From Desulfuromonas sp. (GTDB taxonomy: Bacteria > Desulfobacterota > Desulfuromonadia > Desulfuromonadales > Geothermobacteraceae), in the NCBI GenBank assembly GCA_002868905.1, contig PKUA01000001.1, positions 1 to 64,000 on the forward strand: 64,000 nucleotides of DNA, given 5' to 3'. This document shows, piece after piece, positions 45,427 through 54,529 of this stretch. The notes beneath the pieces were generated by a model. The model did not search any database and was not told the DNA's origin. It saw only the letters and a list, made by a program, of their open reading frames with translations. Position numbers and translations under genes: made by a program. How positions within the stretch are numbered: position 1 is the first letter of the stretch; each line of letters starts with the position of its first letter.

Positions 45427-47400
45427 ATGCGTAGAAAATCCAAGCAGAGTCGGCACCAAAGATCCCGCAAACATCCTCATCAAGAGCGTGGCCGTCGTAA
45501 GCCTTCGCCGCCGGGGAAGACGGTGGTCGGGACTTTTTCCTGGCGCGCTTCCGGCAACGGCCGAGTCGAAGTCGAGCAGATGTCGACCGGAGTGCAGATT
45601 CGTCCCGGGCAGGCAGCCGGGGCGATGACGGGGGACCGGGTCGAGGTGAGGCTCGAACGGAGGCTTCGCCACGGGTTCGCCGGTACGGTGCTTAAAATCG
45701 TCGAAGCGTCACCTGAACCGGTTCTGGCCCGCTTTGTCCCTCACGGAAAGGGCGGGATGGCGCATCCGCTTGCCGGATATGACCCGCCCCTGCAGGTCGG
45801 ACCCGGAGGAATCGGCGGGGCCGGACCGGGCGATCTGGTTCAGGCCGAAGTGTTGGGAGTGGGTAAGTCGGGACAGCGGCGTGCCCGGGTGATCGCGGTT
45901 CTCGGGATGGAGGATGCCCCGGGAAGCGAAGTGAGGCTGGTGATCCGGAAGTTTGGTCTGCCGGTCGATTTCTCCCCGGGAGCTTGCCGGGAGGCGAGTG
46001 CCTTGCCGGATCGGGTTACAGCCGCTGAGCCAGAGGGTCGCGTCGATTTGCGCGAACTACCGTTCGTGACCATCGACGGGGCCGACGCGAAGGATTTCGA
46101 CGATGCCGTAGCGGTTGAGCGAAAAGAGGAAGGATACCGGCTCCGGGTCGCGATTGCCGATGTCGCCCATTATGTCCGCCCCGGCAGTCCCATCGACCGG
46201 GAAGCCGTCGAACGTGGGACCAGTGTCTATTTCCCCGGGCGCTGTCTGCCGATGTTGCCGGAGGCGCTCAGCAACGGCATCTGTTCCTTGCGCCCCGACG
46301 AGGACCGGCTCGCCATGGTGGTGGACATGGAATGCGACAAGGACGGCAATCTGCGGCGGAGCGATGTTCAGGCCGCTGTTATCCGGAGCTGCAAAAGATT
46401 GACCTACCAGGAGGTACAGCGTCATTTCGACGCCGGGGACAAAGACGAGCCGGACGCCCCGCAACTCGACCTGATGTTGGAACTGTCCCGGAAGCGGATC
46501 GCCCTGCGACAGCAAAGGGGGAGTCTCGATCTCGACCTGCCCGAATATCGTGTCAGTGTCGATGACGCGGGCAGGCCGGTCGCCCTCGGACGGGCCGGGC
46601 GGCTCCCGGCCCACCGTTTGATCGAAGAGTTCATGCTGTTAGCCAACCAGGCGGTCGCTGAACGACTGTTGAAAAAAGGGGTGCCTTATCTGCATCGCGC
46701 CCACGATCCTCCGCCCCCGGAAAAGCTCTCGGCGTTGCAGGAGCTTGCCGAACACTGTGGATTATCCCCCCGGTTCACTCCGGAGAAGGTTCGGCCGGCA
46801 GAGTTGCAGAAACTACTCTCCGACAGCGCCTCGTCGCCCTATGCCCCTTTGCTGCACCAGGCAACTCTCCGTGCCATGGCCCAGGCGGTCTATCGCGTGG
46901 AAAAAGGCGGTCATTTTGCCCTGGCCCTGGCCCAATATTGTCACTTCACCTCTCCGATCAGGCGGTATCCCGACCTTCTGGTGCATCGTGCCCTGAAATA
47001 TTCCATCGGTCTGCAAGAGAAGACCCCGGCCCGGGACGAGTTGATGACGCAGGGAGAGGAGCTCTCCCGGCTGGAACGGCGCGCCCAGGGGGCGGAACGA
47101 GAAGTGGTCGGGATGCTGCAGTGCCGATTTCTTCTCGATCATATCGGCCTGGTTGCCCCGGCCCGGATTATTTCGGTGCAGTCCTTCGGGTTTTTCGTCG
47201 CACTGGAGGATCCGCCGGTGGAAGGTCTGGTGCCGGTCGCCTCGTTGCGTGATGATTATTACGTTTTCGAAGAAGAATCCCTGCGGCTTATCGGCTATAA
47301 TCAGCGAAAGTGTTATGGTGTCGGTGACGAAGTCTCGGTCAAATTGCGTCGGGTCGACGTTTTCCGCCGCCAGGTCGATTTCGAGGTGCTGGAGGAATAA
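45427..47400 (+). CDS. rnr: Ribonuclease R family 3'-5' exoribonuclease
   Basis: The 657-aa protein begins with a basic, disordered tail (RRKSKQSRHQRSRKHPHQE). One or two cold-shock-like domains follow. The RNB catalytic domain has FVTIDGADAKDFDDAVAVE (metal-binding Asp residues) and IADVAHYVRPGSPIDREA, YFPGRCLPMLPEALSNGICSLRP and HFTSPIRRYPDLLVHRAL. A C-terminal S1 domain has GLVAPARIISVQSFGFFVAL. It degrades structured RNA from the 3' end. It is shorter than E. coli RNase R because the N-terminal helix-turn-helix part is missing. The start at 45427 has only a weak ribosome site. Confidence 0.88.
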   Translation: MRRKSKQSRHQRSRKHPHQERGRRKPSPPGKTVVGTFSWRASGNGRVEVEQMSTGVQIRPGQAAGAMTGDRVEVRLERRLRHGFAGTVLKIVEASPEPVLARFVPHGKGGMAHPLAGYDPPLQVGPGGIGGAGPGDLVQAEVLGVGKSGQRRARVIAVLGMEDAPGSEVRLVIRKFGLPVDFSPGACREASALPDRVTAAEPEGRVDLRELPFVTIDGADAKDFDDAVAVERKEEGYRLRVAIADVAHYVRPGSPIDREAVERGTSVYFPGRCLPMLPEALSNGICSLRPDEDRLAMVVDMECDKDGNLRRSDVQAAVIRSCKRLTYQEVQRHFDAGDKDEPDAPQLDLMLELSRKRIALRQQRGSLDLDLPEYRVSVDDAGRPVALGRAGRLPAHRLIEEFMLLANQAVAERLLKKGVPYLHRAHDPPPPEKLSALQELAEHCGLSPRFTPEKVRPAELQKLLSDSASSPYAPLLHQATLRAMAQAVYRVEKGGHFALALAQYCHFTSPIRRYPDLLVHRALKYSIGLQEKTPARDELMTQGEELSRLERRAQGAEREVVGMLQCRFLLDHIGLVAPARIISVQSFGFFVALEDPPVEGLVPVASLRDDYYVFEEESLRLIGYNQRKCYGVGDEVSVKLRRVDVFRRQVDFEVLEE

Positions 47401-47445
47401 ACGGTCCGGGAACTCAGATCGTTTGCCTGGCGAGTATGAAAGATT

Positions 47446-48426
47446 ATGGAGATTATTCGAGACCTGGAACAACTTAAGCCGCTTACGGCACCGACCATCG
47501 CGACACTCGGCAACTTTGACGGTGTGCATATCGGTCACCGTGAAATTTTCCGTGGCGTCGTCCGGAAAGCCAGGGAGACGGGGGGGACGGCGGTCGTCGT
47601 GACATTTGTTCCGCATCCGCTCAAAGTGCTGATGCCGGAGCGGGCTCCCCGGTTGTTAAACACCTATGCCGAGAAAGAGCGATTGATCGCCGCCTCCTGC
47701 ATCGATCTGCTTGTCCAGGTCCCTTTCGATGAGACAATGGCGACCTGCCCGGCCGCCGAATTCGTCAAGCGGGTCCTGGTCGACGGCCTGCGGATCCGCC
47801 ATCTGATCGTCGGTTATGATTATGCCTTCGGTTACCGGCGTTCCGGCGACGTCGAATTGCTGCGGAGACTCGGAGATGAGTACGGGTTTACGGTTGAGAC
47901 GGTGCAGCCGGTCTGCCATGAGGGAGCAGCTTTCAGTTCAACCCGCGTTCGCCATCTGTTGGCCGCTGGTGATGTCTCCGGCGTGGTCCCGTTGCTCGGT
48001 CGACATTTTACCCTCGAGGGAGAGGTTGTCCGCGGAGCCAGTCGGGGGCATCGACTCGGGTTCCCGACCGCCAACCTGACGACGGAGAAGGAGATTCTGC
48101 CACGGCCCGGTGTCTACGCCGTCAAGGCGAAGCTGGACGACAGCTACTTTGACGCGGTGATGAACATCGGATTCAATCCGACCTTCGGCCTGGAAAGAAT
48201 TTCTCTCGAGGTTCACCTGCTTGACTTTGCCAGAGACATCTACGGACGGCAGTTGAGGGTCTATTTCGTCGAGCGGCTGCGGGACGAAATGGTCTTTTCC
48301 TCTATCGAGGACCTGGTGGCGCAGATCGATCGCGACGTGGCGTCGACCCGTTCCATTCTCCAGGATTGCGATATCATCGAATACCGGGAATACCTCGATT
48401 GCGGATTTCAGCCCGGAGATTCCTGA
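47446..48426 (+). CDS. ribF: Bifunctional riboflavin kinase / FAD synthetase
   Basis: The 326-aa protein has the N-terminal nucleotidyltransferase domain with TLGNFDGVHIGHREI (HxGH-type) and a FSSTRVRHLL block. The C-terminal flavokinase domain follows, with VVRGASRGHRLGFPTANL and VMNIGFNPTFG, then HLLDFARDIYGRQLRVYF. It converts riboflavin to FMN and FMN to FAD. It follows rnr by 45 nt and may share its transcript. No FMN riboswitch is seen upstream. Confidence 0.94.
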   Translation: MEIIRDLEQLKPLTAPTIATLGNFDGVHIGHREIFRGVVRKARETGGTAVVVTFVPHPLKVLMPERAPRLLNTYAEKERLIAASCIDLLVQVPFDETMATCPAAEFVKRVLVDGLRIRHLIVGYDYAFGYRRSGDVELLRRLGDEYGFTVETVQPVCHEGAAFSSTRVRHLLAAGDVSGVVPLLGRHFTLEGEVVRGASRGHRLGFPTANLTTEKEILPRPGVYAVKAKLDDSYFDAVMNIGFNPTFGLERISLEVHLLDFARDIYGRQLRVYFVERLRDEMVFSSIEDLVAQIDRDVASTRSILQDCDIIEYREYLDCGFQPGDS

Positions 48427-48450
48427 TCAACAGGACGTCGCCCTGGTTGT

Positions 48451-48466
48451 CGGCACGGGTTTTGCT
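48451..48466 (+). promoter_or_regulatory. Sigma-54 (-24/-12) promoter of the pilB operon
   Basis: CGGCACGGGTTTTGCT matches TGGCACG-N4-TTGCT at all but one position. GG is at 48452-48453 and GC at 48464-48465, with 10 bp between. The leader to pilB would be about 260 nt. Confidence 0.78.
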
Positions 48467-48608
48467 CAACTTGTTTGGTCGGTCCCGGTTGGAACGGCGC
48501 AGGAAGCCTCGCTTCCGGGTGGTCGATATTAGGGCCATGACCTCACCACGGACTTATGGGACAACGGTGGTTCGATTTCGTATTCTGTAAGGAAATAGAG
48601 GCTTTAAC

Positions 48609-48638
48609 TTGACACCTTCGGATTTGATTCGCTAACAT
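48609..48638 (+). promoter_or_regulatory. Second, sigma-70-like promoter of pilB
   Basis: TTGACA (48609-48614), 18 bp, TAACAT (48633-48638), about 90 nt before pilB. It could give constitutive expression beside the RpoN promoter. Confidence 0.45.
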
Positions 48639-48734
48639 GACCGGTCAGCATGGATTCATTAACGTAAGGAGATTTCAGAAAGCGTGTGCTATGCATTTTC
48701 TGAAGAATGAACGGCCCGGAGGGGATGTTTAACC

Positions 48735-50435
48735 ATGTCTAGCGATCGTCTCGGCGAACTGCTGGTTCGCAATAAAATCATCGATGAAAATCAGCTCTCC
48801 AAGGCGCTGGCCGAACAGAAGACGTCCGGCGGTCGGCTCGGAGCGAGCCTGGTCAAGCTCGGCTTCGTCCAGGAAGATGATCTGGCGGCGTTCCTGTCGC
48901 GCCAGTACGGCGTACCGTCCATCAACCTGGCCGAGTTCGAAATCGACCCGGCCGTGACCAAGTTGATTCCACCCGAAGCGACCCAGAAATACCAGATCAT
49001 ACCGGTCAACCGTGCCGGATCCACCTTGATCGTCGCTATGAGCGACCCCTCCAATATGCTGGCTATTGACGATATCAAGTTTATGACCGGCTACAATGTC
49101 GAGGTGGTGGTCGCCCCAGAAAAATCGATCAAGGAGGCGATCGACAAGTATTACGACCAGTCGGCTTCCTTCGACGAGGTGATGGGTGACCTGGACGATA
49201 TCGACCTCGAACTGGTCGACGAGGAGGATGACGTCGACCTCAGCGCCCTCGAAGCAGCGAGCGAGGATGCCCCGGTCGTCAAGCTGGTCAACCTGATCCT
49301 GACCGATGCTATCAAGCGGGGCGCCTCGGATATTCATATCGAACCCTACGAAAAATCCTTCCGGGTTCGTTATCGGATCGACGGGGTGCTCTACGAGGTG
49401 ATGAAGCCGCCGATGAAACTGAAGGCCGCCATTACCTCGCGTATCAAGATCATGTCCGAGATGGATATCGCAGAGCGTCGCCTGCCGCAGGATGGCAGGA
49501 TCAAAATTAAGCTGCCCGGCGGTAAGGACATGGATTACCGGGTTAACTGCCTGCCGACCCTGTTCGGAGAGAAGGTTTGTCTCCGTCTGCTCGACAAATC
49601 GAACCTGCAGCTTGATATGACCAAGCTCGGCTACGAAGAGGCGGCACTTGCCAATTTCAAGGAACAGATTCACAAACCGTTCGGGATGGTCCTGGTCACC
49701 GGGCCGACCGGTTCCGGCAAAACCGTTTCGCTTTACTCGGCCCTGGGCGAACTGAACAAGGTGACCGAGAATATTTCGACGGCCGAAGACCCGGTCGAGT
49801 TCAACTTCGCCGGGATCAACCAGGTACAGATGCACGAGGAGATCGGGCTCAATTTCGCCTCGGCCCTGCGGGCCTTTCTGCGTCAGGACCCGGATATCAT
49901 TATGATCGGTGAGATCCGGGACTTCGAAACCGCCGAGATCGGGGTCAAGGCGGCCCTGACCGGGCATCTGGTGCTCTCGACCCTGCACACCAACGACGCG
50001 CCGAGCACCATCAATCGGTTGCTCAACATGGGGGTCGAGCCTTTCCTGGTCGCGTCCGCCGTCAACTTGATCACCGCCCAACGGCTGGCACGTCGTGTCT
50101 GCCAGGAGTGCAAGGTCCCGGAGGATATCCCGAAGCAGGCGTTGATTGAAGCAGGGGTGCCGGCTGGCGAAGTCGACGACCTTGTCTGCTACCGTGGTGA
50201 GGGGTGCTCGGTCTGCAACAACACCGGCTACAAGGGGCGGGTCGGTCTCTACCAGGTCATGCCGATGTCCGAGGAGATTCGCGAGATGGTCCTGGCCGGA
50301 GCGAATACCGCGGAGATCAAGCGCGAATCGATGCGTCTCGGGGTCAAGACCATGCGCCAGTCGGCCTTGACCAAGTTGCGTGAGGGTATGGTCTCCATGG
50401 AGGAAGTCTTGCGTTGCACGATTGCGGACGACTGA
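48735..50435 (+). CDS. pilB: Type IV pilus extension ATPase PilB
   Basis: The 566-aa protein has an N-terminal MshEN domain with LGELLVRNKIIDENQLSKAL and GRLGASLVKLGFVQEDDLAAFLSRQ, the two-motif pattern that binds c-di-GMP in other family members. The ATPase core has Walker A GPTGSGKT, an Asp box, Walker B QDPDIIMIGEIRD and a His box TGHLVLSTLHTND. A Cys4 zinc site follows (CQECKVP ... CSVCNNTGYKGR). It powers pilin addition at the inner membrane through PilC. It is the first gene of pilB-T-C-S-R, under the promoters at 48451 and 48609. Confidence 0.95.
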   Translation: MSSDRLGELLVRNKIIDENQLSKALAEQKTSGGRLGASLVKLGFVQEDDLAAFLSRQYGVPSINLAEFEIDPAVTKLIPPEATQKYQIIPVNRAGSTLIVAMSDPSNMLAIDDIKFMTGYNVEVVVAPEKSIKEAIDKYYDQSASFDEVMGDLDDIDLELVDEEDDVDLSALEAASEDAPVVKLVNLILTDAIKRGASDIHIEPYEKSFRVRYRIDGVLYEVMKPPMKLKAAITSRIKIMSEMDIAERRLPQDGRIKIKLPGGKDMDYRVNCLPTLFGEKVCLRLLDKSNLQLDMTKLGYEEAALANFKEQIHKPFGMVLVTGPTGSGKTVSLYSALGELNKVTENISTAEDPVEFNFAGINQVQMHEEIGLNFASALRAFLRQDPDIIMIGEIRDFETAEIGVKAALTGHLVLSTLHTNDAPSTINRLLNMGVEPFLVASAVNLITAQRLARRVCQECKVPEDIPKQALIEAGVPAGEVDDLVCYRGEGCSVCNNTGYKGRVGLYQVMPMSEEIREMVLAGANTAEIKRESMRLGVKTMRQSALTKLREGMVSMEEVLRCTIADD

Positions 50436-50479
50436 TTCCACACCGTTTCATAACCATTTTGCCAGGTTCGAGGTAATTT

Positions 50480-51601
50480 ATGGCCAGCATGCACCAACTG
50501 TTGAAAACCATGGTCGACCAGGGCGGCTCCGACTTGCATATTACCACCGGGACACCCCCGCAGCTTCGGATTGACGGCAACATGGTGCCACTGAAACTGC
50601 CGAAAATGTCTCCGGCCGATACCAAGCAGATCTGCTATAGTATCCTGACCGACGCCCAGAAACGGAAGTTCGAGGAGGAGAACGAACTCGACCTCTCTTT
50701 TGGTGTGAAGGGGCTGGCCCGATTCCGCGGCAATATCTACATGCAGCGAGGCGCCCTGGCCGGGGCGTTCCGTTTGATCCCCTACAAGTTCCTCTCGTTC
50801 GAGGAACTCGGCCTGCCACATGTGGTCAAAAATATGTCAAAGCGGCCCAACGGCTTGATTCTGGTGACCGGTCCGACCGGGAGCGGCAAATCGACCACCC
50901 TCGCTTCCATTATCGATTATATTAACGATCAACGTCATGATCACATCATTACGATCGAAGACCCGATTGAGTATTTGCACCCGCACAAGAAATGCGTGGT
51001 TAATCAACGGGAGGTCGGTGCCGACACCCAATCTTTCAAGAAAGCGTTGAAATATATTCTGCGCCAGGATCCGGACGTGGTCCTGCTCGGCGAGTTGCGT
51101 GACCTGGAGACAATCGAGGCTGCGCTGACTATCGCAGAAACCGGCCATCTCTGTTTTGCGACCCTGCACACCAACTCCTGTGTGCAGACCATCAACCGGA
51201 TCGTCGATGTCTTCCCTCCGCATCAGCAGACCCAGGTTCGCACCCAGCTCTCCTTCGTACTGGAGGGGGTGCTCTCACAGACCCTGTTGCCGCGGGCCGA
51301 TGGACGGGGCCGGGCCCTGGCGGTTGAGTGCATGGTGCCGAACATGGCGATCCGCGCCTTGATCCGGGATGACAAGGTGCACCAGATCTATTCCCAGATG
51401 CAGATGGGGCAGGAGAAGTTCGGGATGCAGACCCTGAACCAGTCACTCTTCATGTTGTACCATAACAAGAAGATTTCCCTGGAAATGGCTCTCACCCGCT
51501 CGCATGAGCCGGATGAGCTGAAGAATATGGTCGCAAACCCTGAATCGGTTCTCAAACGCGGTGTCCAGAGCGGGTCTGGCGGACAACGCAAACAGGCTTG
51601 A
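50480..51601 (+). CDS. pilT: Type IV pilus retraction ATPase PilT
   Basis: The 373-aa protein has the PilT N-terminal PAS-like domain (GGSDLHITTGTPPQLRIDG), Walker A GPTGSGKSTTLASII, and the Asp-box line ITIEDPIEYLHPHKKC. Walker B is RQDPDVVLLGELRDLETI, and the His box AETGHLCFATLHTNS. The C-terminal AIRALIRDDKVHQIYSQMQ is the AIRNLIRE-type retraction motif of PilT. It removes pilins to retract the fibre. It lies 44 nt after pilB and 8 nt before pilC. Confidence 0.95.
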   Translation: MASMHQLLKTMVDQGGSDLHITTGTPPQLRIDGNMVPLKLPKMSPADTKQICYSILTDAQKRKFEEENELDLSFGVKGLARFRGNIYMQRGALAGAFRLIPYKFLSFEELGLPHVVKNMSKRPNGLILVTGPTGSGKSTTLASIIDYINDQRHDHIITIEDPIEYLHPHKKCVVNQREVGADTQSFKKALKYILRQDPDVVLLGELRDLETIEAALTIAETGHLCFATLHTNSCVQTINRIVDVFPPHQQTQVRTQLSFVLEGVLSQTLLPRADGRGRALAVECMVPNMAIRALIRDDKVHQIYSQMQMGQEKFGMQTLNQSLFMLYHNKKISLEMALTRSHEPDELKNMVANPESVLKRGVQSGSGGQRKQA

Positions 51602-51609
51602 GGTGAATC

Positions 51610-52827
51610 ATGGGTAAGTTTGCCTGGCAAGGTAAAACCAGGACTGGAAAATCGCAGAAAGGTGTGATCGAGGCTCCGGACGAGGCTGCCGCATCTGCAG
51701 CGCTACGTCGTCAAGGGCTCATGCTCTCCTCCATCAAGGAGCAGGGCAAGGGCATGAGCATGGAGATCAACATCCCCGGGATGGAGCCGAAAGTTACGAC
51801 CAAGGACCTGGTTGTCTTTACACGGCAGTTCTCGACCATGATCGATGCCGGCCTGCCGCTGGTGCAGTGCCTCGACATTCTTTCCCGGCAGCAGGAAAAC
51901 AAGACATTTAAAAAAATTCTTCTCAAAATAAAGGAAGATGTCGAGTCCGGTTCGACCTTCGCCGATGCTCTCAAGAAACACCCCAAGGCTTTTGATGAGC
52001 TCTATGTCAACCTGGTTGCCGCGGGCGAGGTCGGTGGTATTCTCGATACGATCCTTAACCGTTTGGCGGCCTATATTGAAAAAGCGATGAAGTTGAAGAA
52101 GCAGGTCAAAAGCGCCATGACCTACCCGACGACAATCATCGGCATTGCAGTGGTCGTTATTTCAGTCATCTTGGTTTTCGTTATCCCCTCGTTTGAGAAG
52201 ATGTTTAAGGATTTCGGTGGAGAGCTGCCAATGCCGACCCAGATTGTTATCAGTATCAGTAACTTCATCCAGAGTTACATTCTCGCCATCATTATCGGCG
52301 TCGTTGTCACTGTTTGGCTACTCAAACGGATCTACAAGACTCCGAGAGGGCGTTTGCAAATGGATGCCCTGTTTCTCAGGCTCCCGGTCATGGGGGTGTT
52401 GATTCGCAAGGTTGCCGTTGCCAAATTTACCCGAACTCTCGGGACCATGATCTCAAGCGGCGTGCCGATTCTGGACGGTTTGGGCATTGTTGCCAAGACG
52501 GCCGGCAACAAGGTCGTCGAAAATGCCGTCAATAAGGTGGCCCAGAGCATCAGTGAAGGTAAAACCATCGCAGAACCGCTTGAAAAGTCGGGTGTGTTCC
52601 CGCCGATGGTCTGCCAGATGATCGCCGTGGGTGAACAATCCGGAGCCATCGACACCATGCTGAATAAAATCGCCGATTTTTACGACGATGAGGTCGACGA
52701 TGCGGTTTCGAATCTGACCGCCATGATGGAGCCGCTGTTGATGCTTTTCCTCGGTACGACGGTAGGTGGACTGGTTATCGCCATGTATCTCCCCATCTTT
52801 AAACTGGCAGGAACGGTTGGCGGTTAG
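51610..52827 (+). CDS. pilC: Type IV pilus inner-membrane platform protein PilC
   Basis: The 405-aa protein has the GspF/PilC plan: an N-terminal KFAWQGKTRTGKSQKGVIEA motif and two homologous cytoplasmic T2SSF domains. The first contains FTRQFSTMIDAGLPLVQCLDIL; the second contains FTRTLGTMISSGVPILDGLGIV. Three membrane helices include IIGIAVVVISVILVFVIPSFEKMF and the last one near the C-terminus (LLMLFLGTTVGGLVIAMYLPIF). It transmits force from PilB and PilT to the pilin pool. GAGGTGA precedes ATG 51610. Confidence 0.95.
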   Translation: MGKFAWQGKTRTGKSQKGVIEAPDEAAASAALRRQGLMLSSIKEQGKGMSMEINIPGMEPKVTTKDLVVFTRQFSTMIDAGLPLVQCLDILSRQQENKTFKKILLKIKEDVESGSTFADALKKHPKAFDELYVNLVAAGEVGGILDTILNRLAAYIEKAMKLKKQVKSAMTYPTTIIGIAVVVISVILVFVIPSFEKMFKDFGGELPMPTQIVISISNFIQSYILAIIIGVVVTVWLLKRIYKTPRGRLQMDALFLRLPVMGVLIRKVAVAKFTRTLGTMISSGVPILDGLGIVAKTAGNKVVENAVNKVAQSISEGKTIAEPLEKSGVFPPMVCQMIAVGEQSGAIDTMLNKIADFYDDEVDDAVSNLTAMMEPLLMLFLGTTVGGLVIAMYLPIFKLAGTVGG

Positions 52828-52858
52828 TCAGACCACCCGCGACAAGACAGGCGCGTCA

Positions 52859-54514
52859 GTGAATTCTGATTGGGAGGGTCCGTCCAGAAAACAACTCAGC
52901 TGGTTCGTTTTCTTGCGGGTTCTTTTTATCACCCTGTTTCTGGGTGGTTCGATAATTTATCAGGTCAAAGGTCAGTTCGGAAATGTTGACCTGTTACTTG
53001 GCTACTTTTACCTCCTGACCGGGTTTTCTTTCCTGCACGCGATCCTTTCTGCGATCGCGCTACCGGTGATTAACAACACCAGGTTTTATGCCCAGAGTCA
53101 GATATGCTGGGATCTCATCTTTTGTACCGGTCTCATTTATCTCACCGGTGGCGGAAGCAGCCTTTTTCCGTTTATCTATATCTTCGTTATTATCAGTTCC
53201 GCGGTATTCTCGACCCAGAAAACCACGATCCTGGTCGCGGCGGCTTCTTCCATTCTCTACGGCAGCCTGGTAGACCTGCAATACTTCGGTTACCTGCCCC
53301 TGCTCCCCGGCCTGGAAATGACGGAACCGCTGGCTGGCGGGGATGCCCTGTTTACGGTATTTGTCCATGTCGTAGCTTTTTTGTTGACCGCATTGATGGG
53401 TTCCTTTCTGGCAGGCCGATGGCATCGCAGTGAAAAGGCTCTTGAAGCGCAAAAAATTGACTACGAAGACCTGGAAAAACTGAATCGACAGATTCTTTCG
53501 AGTATCAGCAGCGGCTTGTTGATTATCAACGACAGGGGCCGAATCCGCAGTTTTAACCAGGGGGCGTCGAATATCATGGGGTATTCCCTGGAAGAAATCT
53601 ATAATCAACCCGTGGAGCATATCTTTTCAGGGATAACGTTTCATGAGACGGGGGAGTTTCGGTGTGTCAACCGGGATGAGGGTGTGGTGCAGACCAAAAG
53701 CGGCGAGAAAAGGAACGTCGGTTACGCTAGCTCCCTGATTCACGATCCGCATGAGAAATGTCTGGGGCTTCTGATCACTTTCCAGGATCTGACTCGGGTC
53801 AAGAAGATGGAAGAAGACCTGAAGCGTGCCGACCGCCTGGCTGCGGTCGGCCGACTCGCCTCCGGCATGGCTCATGAAATCCGTAACCCCCTTGCCTCGA
53901 TCAGCGGTTCGATTCAACTGCTTATGGAGGAAGATTCTCTCTCTAAAGAGAATCGGATGTTGATGAAGATCGTTCTGAGGGAGGCGGAGAGGTTGAACGG
54001 CCTGCTGACCGATTTTCTTCAATATGCCCGGCCGAAACCTCCGCAAAAAGAAAAAGCGGACCTCGTTGAGATGGTTCGAGAGATGATCCAGGTCCTGGCG
54101 AGCGATCTGCGTTTCAGGGATGTCGAATGGGTGACAGACTTTCCTGACCGCGCGGAATTCTTTATCGACCAAAACCAGATCCGGCAGGCGGTTTGGGATT
54201 TGTTGATCAATGCTGCCGAGGCAGTCGACGGGGAGGGCAAGATCCGGGTGACGATCGATCCGACCGCCCAGGTCCTCGGGATCGAGGATAATGGGAAAGG
54301 GGTCGATGAATCGGACAAAGATAAGTTGTTCGAGCCGTTTTTTACCACGAAAGCGGATGGGACAGGGTTGGGGCTTGCCTCGGTCCACAGTATAATTGAG
54401 TCGCATGGCGGATGGATTGATGTGCGGACCAGTTGTTTTGGCGGCGGAGGGTTCTTCATTTACTTTCCGGTGGATGATGCAAACGAGCTGTCAGATGGCA
54501 GAGTTGTTTCTTAA
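52859..54514 (+). CDS. pilS: Sensor histidine kinase PilS
   Basis: The protein has about 551 aa. It has an N-terminal region of six membrane helices (about residues 15-180), a PAS domain (SSISSGLLIINDRGRIRSFNQGASNIMGY) and HisKA with SGMAHEIRNPLASISGSIQLL. The HATPase has LLINAAEAVD, IEDNGKGVDES and GTGLGLASVHSIIESHGG. In Pseudomonas PilS senses pilin in the inner membrane and controls PilR. The start is uncertain. GTG 52859 lies just before the first helix, while TTG 52817 has an AGGA site and overlaps pilC. Overlap with pilC implies one transcript. Confidence 0.9.
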   Translation: MNSDWEGPSRKQLSWFVFLRVLFITLFLGGSIIYQVKGQFGNVDLLLGYFYLLTGFSFLHAILSAIALPVINNTRFYAQSQICWDLIFCTGLIYLTGGGSSLFPFIYIFVIISSAVFSTQKTTILVAAASSILYGSLVDLQYFGYLPLLPGLEMTEPLAGGDALFTVFVHVVAFLLTALMGSFLAGRWHRSEKALEAQKIDYEDLEKLNRQILSSISSGLLIINDRGRIRSFNQGASNIMGYSLEEIYNQPVEHIFSGITFHETGEFRCVNRDEGVVQTKSGEKRNVGYASSLIHDPHEKCLGLLITFQDLTRVKKMEEDLKRADRLAAVGRLASGMAHEIRNPLASISGSIQLLMEEDSLSKENRMLMKIVLREAERLNGLLTDFLQYARPKPPQKEKADLVEMVREMIQVLASDLRFRDVEWVTDFPDRAEFFIDQNQIRQAVWDLLINAAEAVDGEGKIRVTIDPTAQVLGIEDNGKGVDESDKDKLFEPFFTTKADGTGLGLASVHSIIESHGGWIDVRTSCFGGGGFFIYFPVDDANELSDGRVVS

Positions 54515-54529
54515 AAAGGGATTCTTCTT

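Noticed and set aside
48427-48734. GEMM-type riboswitch in the long pilB leader
   Set aside because: The expected conserved core and tetraloop-receptor pieces were not recognised by eye; a covariance search would be needed to exclude it fully.
48729-50441. 570-codon frame antisense to pilB
   Set aside because: PilB motifs are complete on the + strand; the antisense frame has no motif or ribosome site.
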